From positions 450,236 through 514,235 of the forward strand of contig BQUP01000010.1 in assembly GCA_022835595.1 (NCBI GenBank): a stretch of DNA of 64,000 nucleotides. Reading direction: 5' to 3'. Shown one piece after another: positions 46,518 through 61,796 of the stretch. The notes below the pieces were generated by a model, which was given only the letters and a program-made list of their open reading frames with translations, made no database searches and was not told where the DNA came from. Numbering within the stretch: the first letter of the stretch is position 1; each line of letters starts with the position of its first letter. A program made the position numbers and the translations under genes. The DNA comes from Cystobasidium ongulense. Taxonomy: Eukaryota; Basidiomycota; Cystobasidiomycetes; Cystobasidiales; Cystobasidiaceae.

Positions 46518-49397
46518 TTATTGTATGAATGACACGATGAAACTGTCATAGTCTGCCAGAGTTGTTCGGACAGCCTTCCTTGACAGCCCAGCTCGGTAAA
46601 GGATTTCGTCGAGGTGATGCGACCCATCTAAGTAAGGCAGCATTCGCTGAAAGGCAGGTGTAGAAGCCGATCCCTTTTCAGATTCTACTTGGGTAATAAG
46701 TTCTTTTATCCATAGTTCTTCCTCGGTTGTGGGTTCCGACGGGTTCGCGATGATGGAAGGGGCATTCAGAGAAGCCAAGTATGCTCGTCGTTCTTTGGCA
46801 GGTCTGGCTGATCCACCCTTAGCATTATGTAAGCGAGAAGATGTCGGCTTAGAAGCAAATGCTGCAGACGCAGCAGACATGTAGGGATAGCTGTTGGGAA
46901 AGCTGCGAGGCAGAGGACTCCTGGTAGCGCTCGTGTGATCATTATCGCCTTCATCTTCGGAACCGCCTTCCTCGCCGCGTGTGGAAGCAGAGGAGATGGT
47001 GAAATTCGAATTGTTCTTAAATCTGCTTTTTGTGGGCTCCAGTCCTCCGTTAGAACTCGCCATACTGTCCTTGATGTCTCCCCCAACTAGATCCACGTCT
47101 TCATCCTCTTGAAGCGAGACGTCAGAGCTGGCTTTTCTTTGTTGCTTTGCTTCCTCCTTCTCATAAGCGGCCCGCTTGATATCTGGGGTAGCTAGAAGGT
47201 TCATATGCACTTTGAGCTGTACCAACAGCTCATTCTGGAGTAGCCAAGTCAGGGCGTCGAGGTAGACACTTCTGAGCCGGTGACCCGGCGTTAGGAGGGT
47301 TTCAAAAGGCTGGGGAGTCGAGAGAGTAGCCAGGACGCGAGGTAGCTGGGGTAGATCCGGAAACGTTGCTTCAAATCTGGCCGTCCAGCTTGCAAGCCTG
47401 GCAGAAATGCGTGAGCAACGTAGTATTGCAAGCGGAAGGTATCGACGCTTACAGCTTGATCTCGCCAGGAGCGGTCGGCCTACATGGCACGTATATGCAC
47501 TTTAAGCTTACGGCGTCAATTAGGCGAGCTTTGCGCCAGTATATCAAGTGTTCTGCAATCTCAATAATGCTGTTACTATCGGTGTCCAACAGTGTTTCGT
47601 ATTCTGTGAACGTTAGACTAGAGCAATTGGCGTAAGAGCGCGGAAATATAAAGCAGATATAAACCAACGCTCACGTTGGACTCATGATTTCCAGAAATCG
47701 AGTGAGTAAGTTGTCATCCTCTATCTCCAGTAGGAGCTCCTCCGGGTCTTGCAATGGCAGAAGAGTTTGCCAAGGAGCGATATCGATGTGCATGACTCGG
47801 CCTTCGAGCAGTCCGCCCGTTAGGTGACTAGTCAATTTGGCCAAGTCAAGTCTATGATTATCGTACGGAGTTGCCATTTGTCTATGTTTGATGGAGAGTG
47901 CTTGTCTGACTAGGTCCCCAGACCTGTTGGCTCCCGCTGATAAAGGGTACATCCCAGAGCCTGCACCAGTAGTGGCCACATCGAAGCGACTGTCGTCGAA
48001 AAACTCTGTGTGGAGTAATACAGACATTTCAATTTCGTCGTTGAATACCAATTTCGCCATCCCGTCCCGTTTCAGCCCGTGGTAAAGCTCGGCTAGCTGC
48101 GCGCATAGGCCAGATACCTCGCAGACCTGTGCTATATGAGGAGTAAGAGGCATGCCTAAATTTTATGGAGGAGACATCAGCAAGACTCGCGCCATTTCTC
48201 AAATTCCGGCAGCTGACCAGATTCCCTAGCTTTTTCGCGAAGGCCGGCTATGCTAGCAGCCTCTCTCGTGACATAGCCTGTTCTTCTTTCTTCATACTTC
48301 AATGCAGCCATCAAAGGTACTATAACATCTCTATAGTAGATACTTAAATGGTAGGACAAGTGCTGTTCAGGCGGCGAATCGATGACAAGGACGATTGCCC
48401 ACGATTCGAGCTCGTTCTGTGATGTTTCGGGCAAAGGGATGGATGCTGAGGACGGGGTCGGTTGACTTGTTGTGGAAGCGCTTGCCGGTGATGCATCCGG
48501 AAGATGCGAGAGAGACATTGTGAGCTGGGAATGTGCTTGTTGCCGAGCTCGCGAATGCGTGCGCTGCTGAGTTGGGTCACTAGCTGTAGAATTTGTGTGT
48601 AATAGTGTGGGTTGTTGCAGATGCGAAGGGGCCCGACTTGTGCCTGACCTCGATAGAGACGAGTCCCGGGAGGTTTTTGCATTTACATCGGGTGGCCTGT
48701 TTGGCATCGACCTAGAAGTGCGACGAGAGCTAAGAGCAGAAGGAGGAGCTGATCTTCCACGCTCATCAGAACCAGCTTGAGTTACAATAGATTGTTTTTT
48801 ACTCCTGCTATCGCGGAAGAACCCTGAAGTCGAAGTTCCTTGTTCGGTGTAGTCCTCTTCATCGGAAACATAAGGACTTGCGTTTCGCGTACGAGGGTTA
48901 TAGCGACTACCGTCTTGATGTCGGCGAGAGCGCGAGCTTGCTGGATGTGCAATAAAGGCGAGGTGATTGATGACCATCTCAAATCGCTTGTTGCAGAGTG
49001 CTTTTCGCGGGCACAGCAAGTCACCCAGAACATCTGTGTCGAGACCGAGGTGCACCTTGAATGATTCACGTTCTCTCAGCTCGCGTGTATCGTATTCGTC
49101 GTGCAGGTCGTCTTCATCCTCGGAACTGCTGCTTGAAGAGGATTCGCCACGAATAAAGCGTGACCCGAACATATCTGGAGCTTGAGCCTCTTCGTCAGAG
49201 GACGACTGCGATGCTGCATCTTCCGAGTACCCGCGGTCTTGACTACTTCGAGACTGTGCCTCGCGCACTGCAGAAGACTTGCCGTACAGAGGCCGCTGAA
49301 CTCGAGGCGTTGCAACTGGATTCGGTGGATACGAGAAGAGTAATCGAGACCCGCTCGCCGAAGAAGCGACGAACAGGACCGATAGCAGCGACGCCAT
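46518..49397 (-). CDS. NPR3: GATOR1/SEACIT subunit Npr3
   Basis: Four exons (49397-48218, 48155-47675, 47617-47453, 47397-46518) encode 901 residues. Npr3 with Npr2 and Iml1 forms the GTPase-activating complex that inhibits TORC1 when amino acids are low. Matches: the longin-like start (MASLLSVLFVASSASGSRLL), the GLDTDVLGDLLCPRKALCNK segment, WAIVLVIDSP then YRDVIVPLMAALKYEE, SGLCAQLAELYHGL, HIDIAPWQTLLPL with LLTRFLEIMSPTLTFTEYET, AEHLIYWRKARLI, and the C-terminal winged helix (YLDGSHHLDEILYRAGLSRK). Two Ser-rich inserts (residues about 40-110 and 175-325) are disordered. Intron 1 (48156-48217) uses a GTCAGC donor with branch GCTGATG, which restores the frame. The protein ends with DYDSFIVSFIQ. 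Confidence 0.9.
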
Positions 49398-49780
49398 GGT
49401 ACGCCAGTGCCCTGTCGGTGTTCAATTCAAGAAAACGTGTGCATACGGACCTCAGTTTCTTTCGATACAAGTCGGAACGAGGCAAACGGACAAGCTCTTG
49501 GGCCGCCAAAAGTTGACAGTGCGGGCAACGGGAAATGGGGAGCATCTGCTAAATGCTATATCCCAAGAACGACCCTCCATGTACCTCGTCTATAGCATGT
49601 CCAAGAAACGTCCTTCGTGTCTGTCTGTCATGCGGTATCTTAACACTTGACGCTATCGTTTCACCCGGCCAAACCGACTGGACTGACGAGACCGTCCCAG
49701 CGCCCTGAGCAATTACATTGACATGAGGAACCTGGCCTCCTGCTCTACCTTCAGCGCATCAGATCTTGGACCTTCAAGAG
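49398..49780. other. Divergent promoter region
   Basis: Between NPR3 (minus) and the gene of unknown function (plus). Open frames on the plus strand here are antisense extensions with no family features. Confidence 0.5.
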
Positions 49781-50997
49781 ATGAGTAATAGCCACACCCC
49801 TCCGACTCGCCCAGGTTCGGCGGTTTCAATCTCCTCAACTGGGGCGACTGTTGCTACTACAGTAGGGGCGGGCGAAGGTGAGTTTGTCAATACGGATGTA
49901 AGGCTTCATCTTCAGTTCAAGTATCCAATCTCAAGTCTCGACAGATCACCCTAATGCCCCCCGATATAACACTCTCGGAGATGCTTTGAGGTTTGCTTGA
50001 ATCAAATTTGAAGGTTAGGATTTGATATTCGCTGAAACGATGGCAACCCAGAAGTCATACCTCTTGGGAAGGCCCGACAGTTTATGCAGCTGATGAAGTA
50101 GAGGTGGACCAATGTAGTATGTCCTAGCCGACATCTGCGCTTGATAGAATCTTTGCTTACATGTAGCTTTGTTTTTCAGGTATTCTACTGCATGAGGACA
50201 CGTTGGCCGCACTACAGGCCGGAGACACCCAGTCGACTACTAATAAGAAAGAATCCACCCGTATGCCCAGCCCCATATCGCTGTCACTCGCCTGCATGCC
50301 CTTGTTAGAACACGGACATAGAGTCCGACTCGATGTGAGGATCGACAATCGTATACCTTATGGCAAGGTTGCCCTGTCACACTGTGCGTACTGTACCATT
50401 CAAGGGATCTGGAGCTAGCTAAGCGAAGAAGTCGCAGATGATGCTATATTGCTACGGGTCTCGCCGGACGCTGCAGTCCTGTGCAAATTGCATCAAGGTG
50501 AAGACCCTACAATACACGAAATGGTCCTTTGCCCCTTTTCTGAGAGTCTATATGGTGAGTCATTGGACTTAATCTACCCGGGGATGAGGCTCATAGCCTG
50601 CATAGCTTGTGGGAATGATCTGGACCTCGACTACATCGTTCCTTTCCTCCTTGCCCATCCTGGTAAGGTAATTCCATTGTCGAGTGGTCCGCTGTGGTAG
50701 GGCTGACACTGTACGACTCGATTTGCAGGTCTTCTGCTGTATAAGAAGCAGATTTTGAAGCTAACTTCGCCAAAGCACGAGACCATCCTTTTGGTCGAGG
50801 TGGCCAAGTTGCACCTAGCAGGATTGGAAGGGGATGAGGTGAGGGGTAGGACAGAAGAACGTTCAGGAGTTCTTTCAGGAAGACTTGGGAGGGTGACACC
50901 TAAAATCAATGTTGATGAAGACCATGCAATTCCGTTCAATCACCCATATAGGACCAATGACGACGATGAGAGCGTAGTTCTCGGAGATAGTGACTGA
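49781..50997 (+). CDS. Uncharacterised conserved-looking protein
   Basis: I do not recognise this gene. Seven exons can be joined in phase (49781-49877, 49945-49990, 50052-50113, 50180-50367, 50419-50554, 50606-50662, 50729-50997) to give 284 residues. After a Ser/Thr-rich start come DHPNAPRYNTLGDALR, SWEGPTVYAADEVEVD, ILLHEDTLAALQAGD, ISLSLACMPLLEHGHRVRLD, then a middle rich in acidic residues, LDLDYIVPFLLAHPGLLLY, and KHETILLVEVAKLHLAGLEG. It has no signal peptide, transmembrane segment or metal-binding motif; the alternation of short strands and helices suggests a compact cytosolic domain. The exon 4/5 join uses a weak GTTGCC donor, and the 51-nt intron at 50555-50605 is stop-free, so those parts are uncertain. 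The gene is divergent from NPR3. Confidence 0.55.
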
Positions 50998-51401
50998 GGA
51001 GGATGGAGTGCAAGACGTAGATGATAGTATGAACATGGGTTGTTCAAGTAGGCAGTCTTATGAATCTGTTTGTATAGTATGCATTTACTCTTCTGCCGAC
51101 TAGCCGGAACGAGGGTGGTCCGCCACGTATGCGAAGCTTTCGAGTTATTGGTCAGGAGTGTATGGCTTGCGATTGTCATGCAGTTCAGCAGTTCACGTCA
51201 GCTGTGTAAGCAATACTTGCTGTACAAGACATCGAAGTCGATGGAAGATCAAGCCAACCCGCCGCCACCTTTGATGGAAGCTCTGCTTTGCTCAAAGGCC
51301 TCGTCACCACTGCTTGATCCGCATCCAACAACATCCATCACAGGTGCAGCACACCCGACACACCTTTGTACACTCCACCACAGCACACTCTCCACAGCAC
51401 G
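50998..51401. other. Intergenic, promoter of CDC48
   Basis: No gene supported. The last 150 bp are CA/CT rich, as in leaders of other genes in this window. Confidence 0.5.
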
Positions 51402-54538
<3,137 letters not shown>

Positions 54539-55225
54539 AAGGACTTTTTGGCTGGGTGGAAGGAGACGGATGGGGAAAAAGACCAGTAGACTCGTGCTCT
54601 CTACCTGACCTTGTCGCGATGCCCTCTCCTCCATGTCTTCTCAAATAGAAATAGCAACGTGGTTTTACAAAGTAAAGAAAATGTTTGAACAGGTTTGCAT
54701 AGTTACATTGTGGCATTGAATGCAATAAAAAGCACAGTGACTTGTTTGAATTGTATGGGCCTTTTTTGGCGTCCCATTTTATACTACAGCCTTGGCCTAT
54801 TGACACTAAAGGAACCGCCTGAAACCCTCGATACTTCAGCCTCGCTTCAGTGTAGTTTAAATGTGGGTATCGGCAGCTTTGCACACCCTTACAATTTTCC
54901 GTTTGATTCATATCTTGTTGGCAAGCTTGAAAGCTGAGAGTCATGCTGACGCCACTAGCATCGCACCTGTATCACGCGAACGACAGCCTCAAAGGCTGAT
55001 GTTCATGGTCTATGGTGTGCAGCTTTCATCGAGTATCACCTCACTGCCGGCGCAAGCTTGTAGCCAGAGTCGTATAAGCCATCGTGTCACTTGCGGGCGT
55101 GGCGGAACCTGCAGGTGACGCGGCTTGCCAGCTTGGAGCACATCGCTGACCTTGACCGCAACTGCAATTGCACCCAACACCAACATCTGCACCTGCATCT
55201 GCAGAGCACACACGCACGCACGGCC
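54539..55225. other. Intergenic, 3' of CDC48 and promoter of RPT3
   Basis: No gene supported. AT-rich just after CDC48, then the promoter and CA-rich leader of RPT3. Confidence 0.5.
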
Positions 55226-56868
55226 ATGGACGAGATTGGCATCACGCCCAAGCCTACGAGCAACGCGGTAGGCTTACTTGCATCTAGCTTGTGTGATGAT
55301 GGTGCTTTGGCGAGGCTGTCGTCGACAGCCAGAGCTCGGCCAGCGCGGTATATAGCAACAGCAGCTGGCTGACAGTCATATCATGCTCCTTCTCTTCGCA
55401 GGAAATCAGCAACAACGAGCTCGCAGAGAAGGCTTCGCTCGCCAAAAGCGTCCTGAACGAGGAGGATCTCTTCATCAAGCACAAGAAGCTGCAACGGCAT
55501 CTCGAGTTTCTAGAATTGCAAGAAGAGTACATCAAGGATGAGCAGAAGAACTTGAAGCGAGAGCTGCTGCGTGCACAGGAAGAAGTCAAGCGTATCCAGA
55601 GTGTTCCCTTGGTCATTGGACAGTTCCTGGAACCCATTGATCAGCACACCGGCATTGTGGGATCTACAACAGGCAGCAACTACGTCGTCAGAATCCTATC
55701 GACCATCGATAGAGAACTCCTCAAACCTTCAAGCTCAGTCGCTCTTTACAGGCACTCGCACAGCTTGGTGGATGTCTTGCCACCAGAGGCCGACTCGAGT
55801 ATCAGCGTGTACGTACTCCATTCCCGTCTGTGTCGGGTGTACGCAGAATTACTAAACTTTATTCCTTGTCGCTCCAGTTTGGGTCAAGAAGATCGTCCTG
55901 ATGTCAAGTACACCGACATTGGTGGTCTAGACATGCAGAAACAAGAGATTCGCGAGGCTGTAGAACTTCCCCTCACTCAATTCGACCTTTACCGCCAAAT
56001 CGGCATTGACCCTCCACGCGGTGTATTATTGCATGGACCGCCAGGAACAGGAAAGACTATGTTAGTCAAGGCGGTAGCACACCACACAACAGCAGCTTTC
56101 ATTCGCGTCGTTGGTTCCGAATTCGTACAAAAGTACCTCGGTGAAGGACCCCGCATGGTCAGAGACGTATTCCGCTTAGCGAGAGAGAACGCACCTGCTA
56201 TCATCTTTATTGATGAAGTCGACGCTATTGCCACGAAACGTTTCGACGCCCAAACTGGTGCAGATCGAGAGGTGCAACGTATCTTGCTCGAGCTTCTTAA
56301 CCAAATGGATGGTTTCGATCAAGACAGTAACGTCAAGGTGAACTTCGTTACGCTATTCCTGTTTGCATTGTAGCTCACTGACGCATCTTTGCGCTCGACA
56401 GGTTATCATGGCTACAAATCGAGCCGATACACTTGATCCTGCTCTGCTGAGACCAGGTCGTCTTGACCGAAAGATCGAATTCCCCCTACCGAACAGACGC
56501 GAAAAGCGTCTAATTTTCCAAACAATCACATCGCAAATGAGCTTGAGTCCAGATGTCGACCTCGAAGATTATGTCTCACGGCCAGACAAGCTCTCATGTG
56601 CTGAAATCTCCAGTATCTGCCAAGCAGCCGGCTTACAAGGTGAGAAAGAGAGTTTCGTAGACAGATCAGTCCACTCAGATGAAATCCCTCCCTTCTTGCA
56701 GCCGTGAGAAAGAACAGATACGTTATTCTGCCAGGAGACTTCGAAGAGGCATGGAAGCAGACAGTCAAGAGAACGGACGAAACACTCGAGTTTTGTGAGT
56801 TTATGCGTGTTTCTCACCAACTCAATACCGTCTCGTCTGACAATCTTTTCTTCCCTGCAGACCGATAA
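55226..56868 (+). CDS. RPT3: 26S proteasome regulatory ATPase Rpt3
   Basis: Six exons (55226-55267, 55402-55808, 55878-56337, 56402-56639, 56702-56794, 56861-56868) encode 415 residues. Rpt3 is one of six ATPases of the proteasome base ring. An N-terminal coiled coil (residues about 30-80, [19 protein letters not shown]) leads to the OB ring ([20 protein letters not shown]), then the AAA domain with Walker A GPPGTGKT, pore loop [13 protein letters not shown], Walker [15 protein letters not shown] and [16 protein letters not shown]. The chain ends LEFYR, giving the HbYX motif that docks into the 20S alpha ring. The last exon has only 8 coding bases, so an intron splits the HbYX tyrosine codon. 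Introns 55809-55877 and 56795-56860 are of length 3n and stop-free. Confidence 0.96.
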
Positions 56869-57172
56869 ATGTAGCATTGTAAAGGCAGTTTCGAGCGTTA
56901 GCATCTGCCAGCGTATACCCAGTTTTGATGCCCAGGAAAACAACGCCAATGCAGAGTTGTTGACGAAATATCAGGCGATTGCTTATCTGCTCATGTCCCA
57001 TTTCGCATCACATCAAGATCTATTTTAAAGTCGTAAGCTACAATATTTCATCTAATCCATGCTCTGATGGGGCAAGAGCTCCAATTAAAATCTGCGTGAC
57101 AACGTATGCAATACATGCTTTGCGACAAATTTGCAACAGAAAGATAACATTGCAACATATATAGTGCCCTCT
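56869..57172. other. Convergent 3' intergenic region
   Basis: Between the 3' ends of RPT3 and the phosphatase gene; AT rich, no gene. Confidence 0.5.
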
Positions 57173-60100
57173 TCACAAAACGCCATGGAAACGTCGAGCA
57201 TCGACAAGTATATCTTTAGCTCGGGCTTTCCATGCAACTTCCATTTCATCCCGGATCTTCTGATGGCGTTCCGGATGCATCTTCTTCACTCGCACGACGT
57301 ATAAGCCAGATATCGGCTTATGATCGCTTGGCGTGGCAGACCAAGAGCGGTAATCCAAAGCTTTAATCTTGTCCTGCTTGAGTAATGGCTCGTTTACCCG
57401 ATACAGGATTCGGTCACACCACGCTGGGATCCGCTCCTTGGCTGAGGAATCATAATTGTCGGTACCACTGCAAATCAACGAGGTCAGATTAGCGCATTGC
57501 TCTTTTCAGGGTTTGATAAAGTCACTCACGGATCAAATTTATACGTAGGTGCGAAGTTGATCTCAGCCTCCCTGAAACTTCTCAAGCGGAAGCTCTGATT
57601 TGTCTTCATCTCCTTGGCTAATTGATCGTGTTCGAGAAGTAACTTGAGATTGTTGGAACGTATATTCGCGCTGACTATGCTTCTCGTTAGGCTGATACGA
57701 TAGTTGAGGTCGCCGCTAATGGAGCACGATATTGTAGAATTAGCTAGGTTCGTGAGCAGGAACAGACAGAAACTCACGAGAGAAAGCATATTTCGTGCTC
57801 GAAGACTGTCTGACCGCTGCCCCCGATATAAACTCCAGGCATGGCACTGGATGGATGTAGAAAGGCGGCTTTGTTTTCCAGTATATCGATTAGATCTTTG
57901 TTGCGTTGTCTTGTCCCCCGTTGTCCAGCCTTAGAGCGCGTTGGCTTCAGCATATATAGGCCTAATTGCACGAGCAGCTGAAAGCAACTCACGGCCAAGT
58001 GACAATTCAAGAAGCATATCGAGCTGTCATCAATCACAAATCGAGCAAGAATAGCCCCCTTGTTCCCATAACGACCGCCCATTCCAGTTTTAACGGAAAT
58101 CTTGGCAGCATCTGAAACGTTGGGTTTCTCGGAACATTTGACAAAGATAAGGCTCTGGAGCTGGGAATGCAAGTCATCTTAGCAAGTCGTTGTTTAGGCA
58201 CAGGCAGTGTAAATTCGACCTTACGCCGACGAGGTTTTCAGCATGAAGCAGATAGTAAGGAGAATCTGCTGGCATTGCTGTCCGCACAGCTTGTACCAGA
58301 CGATCGTGCCATCGCATATACTGATGGGATACCTGATCTTGAAATAGAGCATCTGCCTTTTTGCGACCCAGTATCATGTTTTCTACGAAGGGGATCAAGT
58401 GTCAGCAACGCTTCGACCGGTTACCCAATAAGGTGAAAGTGGAAAGCGTACTAGCCGTCAGTTTCTTATTTTCAAGATCGACAACCTCCTGCAAGCCAAA
58501 TACGACAACCTCTGGTGGTTCCTCCCGTGATCCAACTCCAGCTAGACTGGAGTGTAGAGCATCTGACAGGAAGTTGACACTGAGGGCATCGTTCTGCAGA
58601 TCGGCAGGTTTCGAAGAGCCAATGTTCCAGGAACAGATAAACACCTTGATATCTCGATAAGTAGAGAACTCTATTTCCCGCCTGAGCATGGCATGCTCTA
58701 GCCAGTCTATCTCGAGGAGGCCGTCCCACATGATCAGATTTTCTCGGCCATAACTGGCCACATGCAGCATATCAGACTAGAGGTGAGGTGAGCAGTTAAT
58801 GAGGTTGGTGTTCGGAACCGGTCTTTTGGCTCTATAGCTTACAGTACCCAGAGTGGCCAGATCGACCTGTATTCCGACGATGGGCTCATCAGACGCCTTC
58901 CATGCCTTTGCTACTTTCCAGGGCGTGTATTTCGTATCGTACACATAAATAGTTCCCTCACGATTACCAGCCCAGAGCATATCATTGACGCCTTCCAGAG
59001 CAGTGATTGCGTAAGGCGAGACGCGAACAACATCGACGCATTGAAGCGCACTTTTGTCCCATATTGAAATATGGCCTGTTTCGTGGGCGAGGTATACTAG
59101 ATTTGGCTCGCAAGGTATCATGGTGCCATCCATCACTGATCCCACTGGACATCCATTATCAAGTGCATGCATAGCTCGAGTTGTGAGGTTTGTTGCGCCC
59201 TCGGCGGTAACGTCGTATACGCGAACTGTAGGTGAACGAGCTGCATTTGATGACAGGTGGGAAGAGATTGTAGATTGTCGCACAGGCCCGTGACACGACC
59301 AGAGTTGTTCTCCGAAGCATTTCAGCAAGCAATGCTTATCGCCCAGTCTATACGTCCGAGGAGTTGAAGACAGGCTTGGCGAAGCCGCAGGATCCGCATT
59401 ATTACTCCAAACCTGCACCTTGCCAGATTCGCATACTGTCACCACACGATTACCTGTCGCTCGATAGATGACCGATATAGGGCTTGAGTGTGCAGACGAT
59501 TTGGTTTCGAGAACGTGCAGGGTCTGAATATCTACTTCGAAAAGGTTGCCATCTTTGCTACCAGCCCAGGCAATCCTCCCATCTCGCCCTCGCTCGGTAT
59601 CGACAAAGACGAACTCGACTGCGACTATTTTGTGGTCGCCTTGTAGTGTTATAATACCTGTTGTTTGGCCAGTCCAAGTATCCCAAATTCGCAAATGGGT
59701 TGTAGCGGAGATGGCGTAACGACCATGGACAGCAAATGCGTACACCGAATGTTTCGGAGATAACCTTCTTTCCGGAGTGATAATCGGAGGCCTTCTATTG
59801 GCAAAAGAGGCGTCTGGCATCTCAGTCACTACTTTCTTGTCGTCTCCTAAATCTTCTTCCGAGCCCGAGCTTGATGAGTCCAAGGTGCCGTCTGCGACAT
59901 TGCGAGCGAAGCGATGGCCATTCGCGGGCAGTCCCCTATCAGAAGCTGTGGGTGGAGCGGATCTCGCTTCTGCAGCCTGCACATTGCGCACAGGCGGGGG
60001 CGGTGGGATATATGTTTCGGATCCCTTCAGCTCAGCCGATGGAATAGGCACGGTGTCCCGCCTATGCTGAGGCAGAGACTTTCCTGTTGCTGGATGTTTT

Positions 60101-61413
60101 GCGGATCTTTTTTCAATAGCTGTAGCTGCTCTCGGCCTTCCCCTTGCATCAAGTGCGCTTCTATTGGGCAGAGGTGGTGCTAGCGAGCTGGCCGCTTCTT
60201 GGAAGGGGTTATCGCGATTTTGCACTGAATTCGACCTGTCCCTAGAAGGTAGGACTGGACGAACTGGAGTCGCAGCAAGGGTCTGTTCTAAAGACCTGGA
60301 CACGCTACTCGCCGTGGGCTCCGAGGTGACCTTGCTCGGCCTTCGAGCTATGGGAGGTGGTGTTGCAGTTCTCGCTGGCGAAGAGCCATTTAGTGCGGAG
60401 AGAGAACGCAGCGGGGTTGGATAAGTGGAACTTGGAGTACTGCTGCTTGGACTAGAATTGTCTGACTTTCCGTAAGCTACCACATGTTGCAGTGCCCGCG
60501 AAGCGCTATGAGGGTCAAAAGTCTGCCCGGGGTGCCCACTTGGGGATTTGCTCTCTGGAGAAGTCTGCTCAGAATGAGGACTAGAAGCCGATGTAGCATA
60601 CGACTTGGAAGGTTTGGCATGACCGAATTTCGCTGCCAAAGCACTGACGCCGCTTGCCACAGTATGAGTTGTTGAGTGTAAGACGGAATGCTTGTCCTCC
60701 TCGGCCGGATGCAATGGAGCATCTATAGCTGAGGCAGACGGGGTATTGGGTCCTGACCGCCTTGAAGCTGGTATTGGAGGCGGCGTACGAGGGCGTTTTG
60801 GCGAAGTTGCTCGAGGTGCGGTAATGTCCGAAGTAGACGACTGTGGCGGTGAGAGGTTGTAAGCAAAGGAAGGGGGGACGACGGCAGTCATTGACGCTGC
60901 AATAGGGCGTGTCGCATGCGGTATTGGGGGTGGAGCTTTGGTGCTTGGCTCGGTATGTGCATCGACGAAGTCTACAGGCTCGCGCAGTCTTCCTGAAGGT
61001 GCCACCACTGGCTGTGTAGGTTCATGAGGTGACGGTATAGTAGGTAATGGACCTCTACTTGGGCGCACGGCAGCTTCAAAAGTCGCCACGGTAGGCGATG
61101 TTCTCTCGCTGCTAGCTTGCCTGTCATCTTCTACTTGGACTTGCAGTCGCGCAGCTTGTTCCTGCAATGGAAACGACCTCGAAGTAACAGGTTTCGGTCT
61201 CTTGACTGGCGGAGGACCAGATGAAGGCGGCGCAGACGCAGTAAGCGAGGCAGAGCTGCTAGTTTTGGAAGATGACGGCGGGTAGTACGGCTGTCTTGAC
61301 TTTGGGCTCGTCGACGCGGATGCCAGCTGCTCGAATCTCGACGCCAGCGAGCTGACAGAGCCACTGCGCAGGTCCTCGTCGCCAGCGCTTCGTTCGTTGG
61401 CCGGCTGGCTCAT
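57173..61413 (-). CDS. WD40-repeat inositol polyphosphate 5-phosphatase
   Basis: Seven exons (61413-58843, 58776-58452, 58382-58225, 58160-57993, 57929-57778, 57715-57530, 57467-57173) encode 1284 residues. Residues 1-540 are disordered, Ser/Pro rich. Residues about 545-890 form WD40-like blades (VYAFAVHGRYAISATTHLRI, WAGSKDGNLFEVDIQTLHVL, VVTVCESGKVQVWS, YLAHETGHISIWD, LWAGNREGTIYVYDTK). The C-terminal catalytic domain has all 5-phosphatase signatures: FICSWNIGSSKP, VVVFGLQEVVDLENKK, GMGGRYGNKGAI, SGDLNYRISL, PAWCDRILYR and SDHKPISGLY. It should remove the 5-phosphate of phosphoinositides or inositol phosphates. WD40 plus 5-phosphatase is known in plants and some fungi but differs from the Sac1-containing Inp51-53 proteins and lacks a Sac1 domain. 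The start is the first ATG, MSQPANERSAGDED. Confidence 0.92.
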
Positions 61414-61796
61414 GGTGTCTAGGTCTTGCCCATGTAGTGCTATGGTTCCTTGCAGAAGTCCTTCAGCTCATGACAATGCATTTCTTCGTCGAGTCGTGAC
61501 AGACAGAAAGTCGACATGGGTGGCTTTGAGAAAGACAGTTTGTTAGGCACGTGCAAAAATACCAGTATGCACGGAGATCAGGAACAATGCAAAGCAGAGC
61601 TAGAGGACTGGACACATTGTCGAATGTACCAAAAACGTTTGCTTATAACACGCGTTTGCTGCTCATACACGATGGACAAGACGGTGTTCGTGGGCAGCAA
61701 CGGCACCACAGCTGCTGACTATATTGTTATACAACAGGATGAAAGCTACAGAAAGGCAGAAACCACTTATCCTCTGGGCTATCAGAACGAGAGTCA
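61414..61796. other. Intergenic between two minus-strand genes
   Basis: Promoter of the phosphatase gene and 3' end of PRP45. A plus-strand open frame (61516-61956) runs through it and into the PRP45 antisense; it has no family features. Confidence 0.5.

Noticed and set aside
47506-47511. A possible GTAAGC donor in NPR3 after LIDA
   Set aside because: Using it breaks the frame to the next exon; reading through to the GTAAGC at 47452 keeps the frame and the conserved order.
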